A stretch of DNA of 8,754 nt, from assembly GCA_030433225.1 (NCBI GenBank), contig JAUIMD010000056.1:1-8754 (forward strand). Reading direction: 5' to 3'. Made by a program: the position numbers and the translations under genes. The notes below the pieces were generated by a model. The model did no database searches. It saw only the letters and a list, made by a program, of their open reading frames with translations, and was not told where the DNA came from. Of the stretch, positions 1 to 6,222 are shown in pieces. This DNA comes from Bacteroidia bacterium. GTDB taxonomy: Bacteria > Bacteroidota > Bacteroidia > Bacteroidales > UBA5342. Numbering within the stretch: the first letter of the stretch is position 1; each line of letters begins with the position of its first letter.

Positions 1-760
1 CGTTTTGCTGGTTAAAGAGTTCATCGCTCTTATAATATTCCAGCATTCCATTAATATAGTTGGAAAGCGACTCCCCTGAGTTGGATATTTTTTGGATATA
101 CCCGGCCGACTTTTCATCAATTTTTCCATCCAGCGAATCGGCCAGTATTTCGGCCAAAAACATGATATTCGTAAGGGGAGATTTTAAATCGTGTGATACA
201 TTGTAGGCAAATTTTTGCAGCTGTTCATTGCGCTCAATCAGGTCCTTTTGCAAACGAACAAGGTGCATGTTTTTGTATTGCTCCTCCATAATAATCATCA
301 CGTGTTTCGACATGTCCTTTAAAGCTTTCACCTGGTTTTCATCCAGATTTTTAGGCTCCATATCAAACACGCATAGGGTTCCCAATTTATATCCGTTTGG
401 ATTGATGAGCGGCGCACCGGCATAAAAGCGTACACCCAATTCCGTAACCAGGGGATTGTCAAAAAAGCGCTTGTCTTTCGTCGCATCCGGAACAATCATA
501 AAATCGTCTTCTTCCAAAATGGCATGCCCACAAAACGACCGGTCACGGGGGTCCTCACTCATCGGTACTCCGTGATGCGATTTCAGAAAATTCCGATCGC
601 GGTCCAAAATAGACACCAACGAAATGGGTACGCCGCAAATAAATGCCATCAGTGAGGTAATGGAATCGTAACTTTCTTCGGTCAGGGTATCCAGTATCTG
701 GTATTTATCCACCTCTCTTTGTCGTTCTCTCTCATTCTCCGGCATCCCAGGTTTCATCAT
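1..760 (-). CDS. GAF-domain sensor histidine kinase (C-terminus cut off by window edge)
   Basis: This is the N-terminal 253 residues of a cytoplasmic two-component sensor kinase; the gene runs off the left edge. No signal peptide or membrane segment is seen. Residues ~10-160 form a GAF-type sensory domain, opening with the typical ERERQREVDKYQILDT stretch and continuing through VPISLVSILDRDRNFLKS, RSFCGHAI and GAPLINPNGYKLGTLCV. A short helical linker (~160-182) leads to a HisKA dimerisation/phosphoacceptor domain with H-box AYNVSHDLKSPL; His190 (bases 191-193) is the expected autophosphorylation site. The HATPase_c domain must lie outside the window. The start is the first of two adjacent ATGs (760 or 757); a third in-frame ATG at 745 cannot be excluded. 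There is no clear Shine-Dalgarno. The gene is divergent from arsR, and nothing in the sequence ties it to arsenic sensing. Family assignment is secure; ligand and partner regulator are unknown. Confidence 0.9.
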   Translation of the reverse strand, partial: MMKPGMPENERERQREVDKYQILDTLTEESYDSITSLMAFICGVPISLVSILDRDRNFLKSHHGVPMSEDPRDRSFCGHAILEEDDFMIVPDATKDKRFFDNPLVTELGVRFYAGAPLINPNGYKLGTLCVFDMEPKNLDENQVKALKDMSKHVMIIMEEQYKNMHLVRLQKDLIERNEQLQKFAYNVSHDLKSPLTNIMFLAEILADSLDGKIDEKSAGYIQKISNSGESLSNYINGMLEYYKSDELFNQQN

Positions 761-919
761 ACAACTGTGAATTTAAGTACAAAACAGGATTAGTTCTGTT
801 AAAACATTTCTAAACGCAACTTACGCTTTTCTGTTTACTTTTCACCCTTTTTCTTTGGGCGGTTCTTTGGTTTGGTTACCGCGTGCTGAAATTTATCCCA
901 AAAAAAATACGGGGACCAG

Positions 920-927
920 TATGTTTT
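920..927 (+). promoter_or_regulatory. Possible -7 element of the arsR promoter
   Basis: TATGTTTT matches the Bacteroidota -7 consensus TAnnTTTG except for the last base. It lies 9 bp before the operator-like dyad, so a repressor bound there would cover the transcription start. A matching -33 TTTG at the usual distance is not evident, so the call is weak. Confidence 0.22.
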
Positions 928-936
928 TTATTCATT

Positions 937-956
937 TAATCGTAACATTGCAATTA
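937..956 (+). promoter_or_regulatory. Putative ArsR operator upstream of arsR
   Basis: This is an imperfect dyad with half-sites TAATCGTAAC and ATTGCAATTA; 7 of 10 positions are complementary. It ends 12 bp before the arsR ATG. It sits inside a longer element (933-963) that recurs before arsM at 1311-1340. An AT-rich dyad overlapping the promoter or leader of its own gene is the usual operator form for ArsR/SmtB repressors, so autorepression relieved by As(III) is inferred. Confidence 0.6.
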
Positions 957-968
957 AACAATTAAGTA

Positions 969-1298
969 ATGGGATTAGCCAAAACAGAGATATTTACCGA
1001 TGCGCAAAACGAAGTGGCGTATTATGCAAAGGCCTTCGGACACCCTGCACGTGTGGCTATTTTACAATACCTATTTAAAATAAACGCCTGCGTTTGTGGA
1101 GACATCGTAAACGAAATTGGCCTGGCGCAACCCACCATTTCGCAACACCTCAAAGAGTTGAAGCACTTAGGTTTAATTAAAGGAAACGTTGAAGGAACCA
1201 GCGTTTGCTACTGCATTGATCTTGAAAAATGGGCGACCATGAAAAACAGTATGGAGCGCTTTTTAAACATGGATTTGGCCCGAAAAGACTGCTGCTAA
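969..1298 (+). CDS. arsR: ArsR/SmtB-family arsenic-responsive repressor
   Basis: This 109-residue winged-helix repressor is expected to bind DNA as a dimer and release it on binding As(III) or Sb(III). Residues 20-36 (AKAFGHPARVAILQYLF) form the typical first helices, and QPTISQHLKEL (54-64) is the recognition helix. The wing follows at ~70-84. Cys41 and Cys43 in NACVCGDIV sit where E. coli ArsR has its CVC metalloid site. Further Cys pairs occur at Cys80/Cys82 (SVCYCID) and at the very end, Cys108/Cys109. The length is normal for the family. The ATG at 969 directly follows an A-rich leader without a clear Shine-Dalgarno, as is common in Bacteroidota. arsM follows 46 bp downstream in the same direction, which strongly supports an arsenic rather than zinc or cadmium role. 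A dyad at 937-956 suggests autoregulation. Confidence 0.9.
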   Translation: MGLAKTEIFTDAQNEVAYYAKAFGHPARVAILQYLFKINACVCGDIVNEIGLAQPTISQHLKELKHLGLIKGNVEGTSVCYCIDLEKWATMKNSMERFLNMDLARKDCC

Positions 1299-1303
1299 AT
1301 TTT
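1274..1303 (+). promoter_or_regulatory. Candidate arsM promoter overlapping the arsR 3' end
   Basis: TTTG at 1274-1277 and TAAATTTT at 1296-1303, separated by 18 bp, resemble the Bacteroidota sigma-factor consensus TTTG-N19-TAnnTTTG. The -33-like part lies within the last codons of arsR, and the -7-like part begins at its stop codon. The operator-like dyad starts 10 bp downstream. This would let arsM be transcribed and repressed separately from arsR. It is inferred from consensus similarity only. Confidence 0.35.
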
Positions 1304-1313
1304 TTGCCTCCAT

Positions 1314-1333
1314 TTATCGTAATATCACAATAA
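1314..1333 (+). promoter_or_regulatory. Putative second ArsR operator, upstream of arsM
   Basis: This is an imperfect dyad with half-sites TTATCGTAAT and ATCACAATAA; 8 of 10 positions are complementary. It ends 11 bp before the arsM ATG at 1345. It is a close copy of the dyad before arsR, with the same order, orientation and distance to the start codon. The likeness of two sites in an otherwise diverged background points to a shared binding protein, most simply the ArsR encoded between them. Confidence 0.6.
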
Positions 1334-1344
1334 AACAATTGATT

Positions 1345-2211
1345 ATGAAAACAGAAAACGAATTAAAGAAAATCGTGCAGGAACGCTATGCCAAAATTGC
1401 GGAAGGACGTGGCGCAGAAAAAGCTTCCTCCTGCTGTTCCACCACCCCTAAAAACAAAGTGTACAACATTATGATGGATGATTACTCGGAAACTCAAGGT
1501 TATGTTTCGGATGCCGACCTGGGACTGGGATGCGGCCTGCCCACACAATTTGCCCGTATTCAAAACGGAGATACGGTGATTGATTTGGGTTCCGGAGCCG
1601 GCAACGATTGCTTTGTGGCGCGGCACGAAACGGGGCCGGAAGGCAAAGTTATTGGCATTGATTTTACCTCTGCCATGATTGAAAAAGCCCGAAAAAATGC
1701 CGAAAAATTAGGATACAACAACGTGGAATTTCGTGCCGGAGACATTGATGCGATGCCCGTTAGCGACAACCTTGCAGATGTGGTGGTGAGCAACTGCGTT
1801 TTAAACCTGGTACCCAATAAACCAAAAGTAATGGCAGAAATTTTCCGCGTTTTAAAACCCGGGGGGCACTTCAGTATTTCCGATATTGTTTTGGTAGGAA
1901 CCCTTCCTGCAGCCTTAAAAGAAGATGCCGAAATGTATGCAGGATGCGTAGCCGGTGCCATCCAAAAATCGGCTTACCTGGGTTACGTTGAAGAGGCGGG
2001 TTTCCAAAACATTACCGTGCAAAAGGAAAAACCCATCCAAATACCGGATGATATTTTGGCCAAATACCTGACGCCCGATGAAATTTCAGCCTTTAACCGG
2101 CAGGGTACCGGAATTTTCAGCATTACCGTTTTTGGCCGGAAACCGGGCAAGAAACCTCAACAAGCAATCAACGACCTTTCCGGATTGTCTTTGGACCGTT
2201 CCTGCTGCTAA
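1345..2211 (+). CDS. arsM: Arsenite S-adenosylmethionine methyltransferase (ArsM)
   Basis: This 288-residue cytoplasmic class I methyltransferase is expected to transfer methyl groups from S-adenosylmethionine to As(III), giving methylated and volatile arsenicals. The SAM site shows motif I, VIDLGSGAGND (78-88), the acidic end of strand 2 in VIGIDFT (Asp106), and GDIDAMP (132-138). The cysteines that mark ArsM are present: Cys63 in LGLGCGLP, Cys151 in SNCVLNL and Cys201 in YAGCVAGA. The last two are 50 residues apart, as in characterised algal ArsM. A Cys30-Cys31 pair near the N-terminus and a terminal Cys287-Cys288 may add thiol ligands. I chose the ATG at 1345; a TTG two codons upstream (1339) abuts the operator and is less likely. 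The gene is 46 bp downstream of arsR and probably under its control. Family and As(III) role are well supported; products are not readable from sequence. Confidence 0.93.
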   Translation: MKTENELKKIVQERYAKIAEGRGAEKASSCCSTTPKNKVYNIMMDDYSETQGYVSDADLGLGCGLPTQFARIQNGDTVIDLGSGAGNDCFVARHETGPEGKVIGIDFTSAMIEKARKNAEKLGYNNVEFRAGDIDAMPVSDNLADVVVSNCVLNLVPNKPKVMAEIFRVLKPGGHFSISDIVLVGTLPAALKEDAEMYAGCVAGAIQKSAYLGYVEEAGFQNITVQKEKPIQIPDDILAKYLTPDEISAFNRQGTGIFSITVFGRKPGKKPQQAINDLSGLSLDRSCC

Positions 2212-2284
2212 CGCTGTTCGGCATATCAAAAGTAAAATCAGGTGTATGGCCCATTAGTTGGGTACGATTCAGTATATTTCCGGT

Positions 2285-3706
2285 ATGAAAATACTACGGA
2301 TTATACCCCTATTGTTGAGCATGTTTTACGGGTGTTTCGTGCATGCCCAAAACGAGCCAAAACCACGGGTCATTGTTACCACCGATGGAGAAGCTGATGA
2401 CCGCGCCTCCATGGTTCGCTTTTTACTCAGCTCCAACGAATTTGAGGTGGAAGGCATCATCAACAGCAGCTCACAATTTCACTGGGTTGGAGGTCAGGGA
2501 TGGAATGCGTTTCACGACGTAGCCTGGGTTAAGGAATACATTGGTTTGTACGCGCAAGTATATCCCAACCTATGCCTGCACAACCCTGATTTTCCCAGCC
2601 CTTCGTACCTGCTTAGCAAGTGGAAAGTTGGCAATATAAATGGAATTGGTGAAGACTCCCTGCCAACCGAAGGAGCCCGGTTAATTGCAGAGGTGCTGCT
2701 CGATAGCATGGACCAACGACCAGTGTGGATTCAAGCCTGGGGAGGATGCAATACCCTGTCGCAGGCACTAAAAATGATTGAGCAAAACCATCCACAGCGA
2801 ATGAGAGATGTTGCGGCCAAAATGCGTTTGTTTTTAATTTGGGAACAGGATGAAACCTACCAAAACTACATTCGCCCGCATTGGGAACACTATCAGATTC
2901 CAACCATCATTTCCGACCAGTTCGATTGCATGGCCTACATCTGGCCCCGGGTGTTGCCCGATTCCATCCAAAGCTATTTTCAAACGGCCTGGATGCAAAA
3001 AAACATTGTACAAAACCATGGAGCGCTTTGTGCTGCCTATGAAACCAATAAAGGTGCCTTTAACGCCGAAGGAGATTCCCCTGCTTTTTTACATGCGCTG
3101 CCCTATGGCTTACGAAGCACAGCGTCTCCCGGGTACGGTGGATGGGGTGGTCGATATGTCAACGTACGCAACAACGTTTGGATGGATCCACTCCCCGATT
3201 CGAGCTACACCTACCCTGAAGGCCAGTGGGGATTTAGCAACAGTTGGTCCAAGCAAATGGAACACGACAGCGCCCCCGAAAAAGTGTCCATCAGAACACA
3301 CTACTTTAAGCCCATTTGGCGGTGGTTGGATGCCGTTCAAAATGACTTTGCAGCCCGAGCCGACTGGTGTGTAAGCGACTATGCCAATGCCAATCATCCT
3401 CCCATTGTACGTTTGAAAAATACCCCTATCCGGCAGCAGGCACACGCAGGAGCATCCCTTACCCTGGACGCTTCTTTAACCACTGACCCTGATGGAGATG
3501 AACTGAGGTTTACCTGGTGGGATTACAGGGAGGCAGGCAATTATGCAGGCAAGGCATTAAAAACGGTAGAAAAGGCAACGGCAACGGTGAGCATTCCAGA
3601 CAACGCCCATCCGGGGGATACCTTTCATTTTATTTGTGAAGTTTCTGACCGCGGCGAGCCCTCGTTAACCCGCTACCAAAGGGTAATTGTAACGGTTGTT
3701 CCGTAA
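2285..3706 (+). CDS. Secreted Sde182-like protein (DUF1593, nucleoside-hydrolase-like)
   Basis: This 473-residue exported protein begins with a signal peptide (MKILRIIPLLLSMFYGCFVHAQ), probably cleaved after VHA at ~21. Cys17 follows Gly, but the preceding FY does not make a good lipobox. Residues ~27-300 match the Sde182/DUF1593 nucleoside-hydrolase-like domain: an opening strand PRVIVTTDGEADDRAS (28-42) with an Asp/Glu cluster like the calcium/ribose site of nucleoside hydrolases, then WIQAWGGCNTL (148-158) and SPGYGGWGGRY (281-291). Residues ~370-473 form the C-terminal beta-sandwich, including SLTTDPDGDELRFTWW (397-412). I took the ATG at 2285 because it starts the signal peptide; a TTG at 2258 would put nine residues before it. 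The gene lies 73 bp after arsM but seems unrelated to arsenic. It converges on the GH2 gene and may belong to the same glycan locus. The family was named from a Saccharophagus carbohydrate-associated protein; true activity is uncertain. Confidence 0.85.
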   Translation: MKILRIIPLLLSMFYGCFVHAQNEPKPRVIVTTDGEADDRASMVRFLLSSNEFEVEGIINSSSQFHWVGGQGWNAFHDVAWVKEYIGLYAQVYPNLCLHNPDFPSPSYLLSKWKVGNINGIGEDSLPTEGARLIAEVLLDSMDQRPVWIQAWGGCNTLSQALKMIEQNHPQRMRDVAAKMRLFLIWEQDETYQNYIRPHWEHYQIPTIISDQFDCMAYIWPRVLPDSIQSYFQTAWMQKNIVQNHGALCAAYETNKGAFNAEGDSPAFLHALPYGLRSTASPGYGGWGGRYVNVRNNVWMDPLPDSSYTYPEGQWGFSNSWSKQMEHDSAPEKVSIRTHYFKPIWRWLDAVQNDFAARADWCVSDYANANHPPIVRLKNTPIRQQAHAGASLTLDASLTTDPDGDELRFTWWDYREAGNYAGKALKTVEKATATVSIPDNAHPGDTFHFICEVSDRGEPSLTRYQRVIVTVVP

Positions 3707-3713
3707 AGGAACA
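3697..3713 (+). terminator. Small stem-loop spanning the stop codon of the Sde182-like gene
   Basis: TGTTCC (3697-3702) and GGAACA (3708-3713) form a perfect 6-bp stem around the loop GTAAA, which contains the TAA stop codon (3704-3706). It lies at the junction of two convergent genes, where a terminator is expected. No T-run follows directly on either strand, so intrinsic termination is doubtful; it could instead be a transcript-end stabilising hairpin or chance. Confidence 0.3.
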
Positions 3714-3743
3714 GATTAATGCAACTTTTCACAGCTCCGTATT

Positions 3744-6152
3744 TTAATAGCTGGTCAGCTCCAATGTACCCGCACTTATTCCCGCAGCTGAAACCGTAAC
3801 CTTTATTGAACCGGCATTTGGGGTGGATTTGACCACTGCCAACGCTTTTCCCTTCCAGGAATTTCGGGTATGGCTCACGTACAATTCTGTATTTTTCAGG
3901 TGGGCATTGTCCACGCCTTCTAACACCCCATTCCCGGAAACCTCAACGTGTAAGGGGTACGTTCCGTTCGGTTGTACCTGTCCATGCTCATCCACTATTT
4001 CTACTTGTACAAAAGCCAGATCCTGCCCATCCGCATGCAATACCTGCCGATCTGCATGAAGACGGATACTGACGGGTTTCTCTGCCGTTTTCAGCAAGCG
4101 GCTTTCTTTTTCTATTCCTTCCTGCACACCCACCACTTTTAAAACGCCTTTTGCGTAGGGCACAGGAATAGTGGCTTTAAACTCTTCCTTAAGTCCGGTG
4201 GCTTTTTCTGCCAACAACTCGCCGTTTAAGTACAACCGAACACTGGGGTAACGGGAGTAAATCTCCACGTCAATGGATTTCCCTTCATAGCCCGGCCATG
4301 TCCAGCTTTCCCATGTTGGAAATACGGACCACATTGTTTCCTTGATTTTTCCACCTGCCGGATGCGGTTCTTTTACGGCGAGGTACAATTTCTCATCGCC
4401 ATTCCACAACATATCCCGATAATGCGATATGGGTTTTCGCCATCCCAGCAAATCAATGTCGCCGCAGTACGCACCATGCCACGGGAAGAAATCACGCGTC
4501 CAGTGCTGCCCATCCGGCTCTCCGGGGTAGTAATAGCGACCAATGCTCGATTCACCAAGATAGTCGATTGCTGTCCACACAAAATCCCCAATAACGTAGT
4601 CGTGGTTTTGCACCATTTGCCAGTTGTAAAAGGCATCGCGCGGGTACGATTCGGTTTGAACGATTATGCGGGAAGGCACGCGCTCATGGTCCGACTCGGA
4701 TTTATGCATCATGTAGTTGTAACCGCAAATATCGTGGGCCGCCATCAGTGGGTCAAAAATTTCCCAGTCGCTGTCCCAGCTCGTCATGGCAGAGGTAACG
4801 GGGCGGGTAGTATCTACTTCCTTCACGGCATCGGACAGCAATTTTGCCGTTTCAACGGCTTCCGGCTCTTTACGTTCAATAATTTCGTTGCCGATGCTCC
4901 ACATCACAATGGAAGGATGATTGCGATCGCGCCTCACCATCGCCTGCACGTCTTTTACGGCCCACTCATCAAACAATTGGGCATAATCGTAGGGCGTTTT
5001 TTGCGTACGCCAACCGTCAAAAGCTTCATCAATCACCAATAATCCGAGGGAATCGCAGGCATGTAAAAAGGCCTCTGAAGGTGGATTGTGGGCAGTTCGT
5101 ACAGCGTTGTAACCGGCGTCCTTTAACAGGCGCACTTTACGTACCTCGGCAGCATCGTAGGCTTTTGCTCCCAGGCAACCGTTATCGTGATGCACACAAC
5201 CCCCGTTTAGCTGGATTGATTCTCCGTTGAGCTGAAACCCCTTATCGGCCGACCAATGGATACTGCGTATGCCAAAGGCCTCGGTAATTTCATCCAGTAT
5301 TTTCCCATTTTTTAGAACCTGAACGCGAGCAGCATACATGTTTGGCACTTCCACGTCCCATAAGTCCGGGTTCTGTACTTGCATGTTTTGCAGGATGGTT
5401 GTCGAAGTTCCGGAAATAACTTCCACCTGATCCGTAGATTCGCCTACCGCATTTCCATTTTTGTCCACCAAGGTAGTTTGCACCGTCAGCAATTCTTTTT
5501 GGTCACTTTCGTTTTTCAGGTGGATTTCAATTTCCACCCCGGCTTTTTCAGGCGATACCTCCGGGGTACGAACAGCGACACCCCAGGGTTCCACATGAAT
5601 GTTTTCGGTTACCTGTAACCACACATGCCGGTAAATGCCCGATCCGCTATACCAACGGCAATTTTTCTGTTGCGAGTTATCCACCTTTACGGCCAGCACA
5701 TTTTCGTCGCCCGCTTTAAGGTAAGGCGTCAGGTTATGAAAAAACGACGAATACCCATAGGGATAGACTCCCAGCGAAATCCCATTGATGAACACCTCGG
5801 CATTCATGTACACCCCTTCAAAATAAACATGGATCTGCTTATCTGACCAACTTTCAGGAACAACAAAGGTTTTTCGGTACCAGCCTATGCCGGTTGGAAA
5901 ATAGCCCCCGTCATTTCCACTGGGGTTCGTAGCAGCTATTTCACCTTCGATGCTCCAATCGTGTGGGAGGTCAAGTTTTCGCCATTCCGCATCATCAAAA
6001 TCTACGGCAGCTGCATCCGGGAAATTACCCAATTGAAACGTCCAGTTTTGGTCAAATAACTGTTTTCTTTCGTAGGACAGCGATTTTCCATTTTCATTTG
6101 TTGAACAGCCCATTACGATGAAAAGGCTAAGCAATAAGGTGGTGTATTTCAT
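3744..6152 (-). CDS. GH2 family beta-galactosidase-type lipoprotein (DUF4982 class)
   Basis: This 802-residue retaining glycosidase is expected to remove terminal beta-linked sugars, most likely galactose; beta-glucuronidase and beta-mannosidase are family alternatives. A lipoprotein signal ends in IVMGC with Cys16 as the lipidation site, so the enzyme is anchored to a membrane, probably the outer membrane. Domains in order: jelly-roll sugar-binding domain (~28-190, with LPHDWSIEGE and GIGWYRKTF), Ig-like domain (~195-298), and TIM barrel (~300-585, with GGCVHHDNGCLG and VRTAHNPPS). The catalytic pair is visible: acid/base Glu423 in WSIGNEI and nucleophile Glu501 in VQTESYP. Next come a DUF4982 domain (~588-675, WRKPISHYRDMLW just before it) and a GH2 C-terminal domain (~692-802, with ADGQDLAFVQVEIVDEHG). 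The length is typical and no frame break is seen. It is 70 bp downstream of the GH27 gene on the same strand with no terminator between, suggesting one operon. Confidence 0.92.
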   Translation of the reverse strand: MKYTTLLLSLFIVMGCSTNENGKSLSYERKQLFDQNWTFQLGNFPDAAAVDFDDAEWRKLDLPHDWSIEGEIAATNPSGNDGGYFPTGIGWYRKTFVVPESWSDKQIHVYFEGVYMNAEVFINGISLGVYPYGYSSFFHNLTPYLKAGDENVLAVKVDNSQQKNCRWYSGSGIYRHVWLQVTENIHVEPWGVAVRTPEVSPEKAGVEIEIHLKNESDQKELLTVQTTLVDKNGNAVGESTDQVEVISGTSTTILQNMQVQNPDLWDVEVPNMYAARVQVLKNGKILDEITEAFGIRSIHWSADKGFQLNGESIQLNGGCVHHDNGCLGAKAYDAAEVRKVRLLKDAGYNAVRTAHNPPSEAFLHACDSLGLLVIDEAFDGWRTQKTPYDYAQLFDEWAVKDVQAMVRRDRNHPSIVMWSIGNEIIERKEPEAVETAKLLSDAVKEVDTTRPVTSAMTSWDSDWEIFDPLMAAHDICGYNYMMHKSESDHERVPSRIIVQTESYPRDAFYNWQMVQNHDYVIGDFVWTAIDYLGESSIGRYYYPGEPDGQHWTRDFFPWHGAYCGDIDLLGWRKPISHYRDMLWNGDEKLYLAVKEPHPAGGKIKETMWSVFPTWESWTWPGYEGKSIDVEIYSRYPSVRLYLNGELLAEKATGLKEEFKATIPVPYAKGVLKVVGVQEGIEKESRLLKTAEKPVSIRLHADRQVLHADGQDLAFVQVEIVDEHGQVQPNGTYPLHVEVSGNGVLEGVDNAHLKNTELYVSHTRNSWKGKALAVVKSTPNAGSIKVTVSAAGISAGTLELTSY

Positions 6153-6222
6153 ACGTTATATGCGTTAAAAATCGAAATTAGTAGCACCGTTATTCCGTAA
6201 GTTCCTGGGTGGATTTCCCGGT
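6153..6222 (-). other. Short gap between GH27 and GH2 genes
   Basis: This 70-bp spacer separates the GH27 stop codon from the GH2 start. No hairpin with a T-run and no convincing Bacteroidota promoter is evident. Co-transcription from an upstream promoter outside the window is the simplest reading. Confidence 0.4.

Larger units (their letters stand above)
761..968. other. Divergent intergenic region between kinase and arsR
   Basis: This 208-bp non-coding stretch must hold the promoters of the kinase (leftward) and arsR (rightward). It contains an 8-A tract at 900-907, a TATGTTTT element at 920-927 that resembles the Bacteroidota -7 box (TAnnTTTG), and the operator-like dyad at 937-956. A short direct repeat, TTCTTTGG, occurs at 851-858 and 863-870 with no assigned role. 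I see no small ORF with family-like features and no RNA gene. Confidence 0.5.

Noticed and set aside
228..425. 65-residue plus-strand open frame within the kinase region
   Set aside because: It is antisense to the GAF/HisKA coding sequence, which has clear motifs including the phosphoacceptor His.
783..800. Inverted repeat AACAG/CTGTT in the kinase upstream region
   Set aside because: Only five paired bases around an 8-base loop, with no match elsewhere in the window; likely chance in AT-rich DNA.
851..870. Direct repeat TTCTTTGG, two copies 12 bp apart
   Set aside because: Too short and low in complexity to call a regulator site without conservation data.
1339..1344. TTG start two codons before the arsM ATG
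   Set aside because: It overlaps the end of the duplicated regulatory element, and the ATG at 1345 is the conventional start with equal family coverage.
2258..2284. Upstream TTG start for the Sde182-like gene
   Set aside because: It would add nine polar residues before a normal signal peptide; the ATG at 2285 fits far better.
2850..3374. 174-residue plus-strand open frame inside the Sde182-like gene
   Set aside because: It overlaps a well-supported coding frame in another phase and its translation is proline- and lysine-rich without domain features.
4362..5042. 226-residue plus-strand open frame inside the GH2 gene
   Set aside because: It is fully antisense to the catalytic region of a clear GH2 enzyme and its translation shows no family motif; it is a by-product of the codon use of the real gene.
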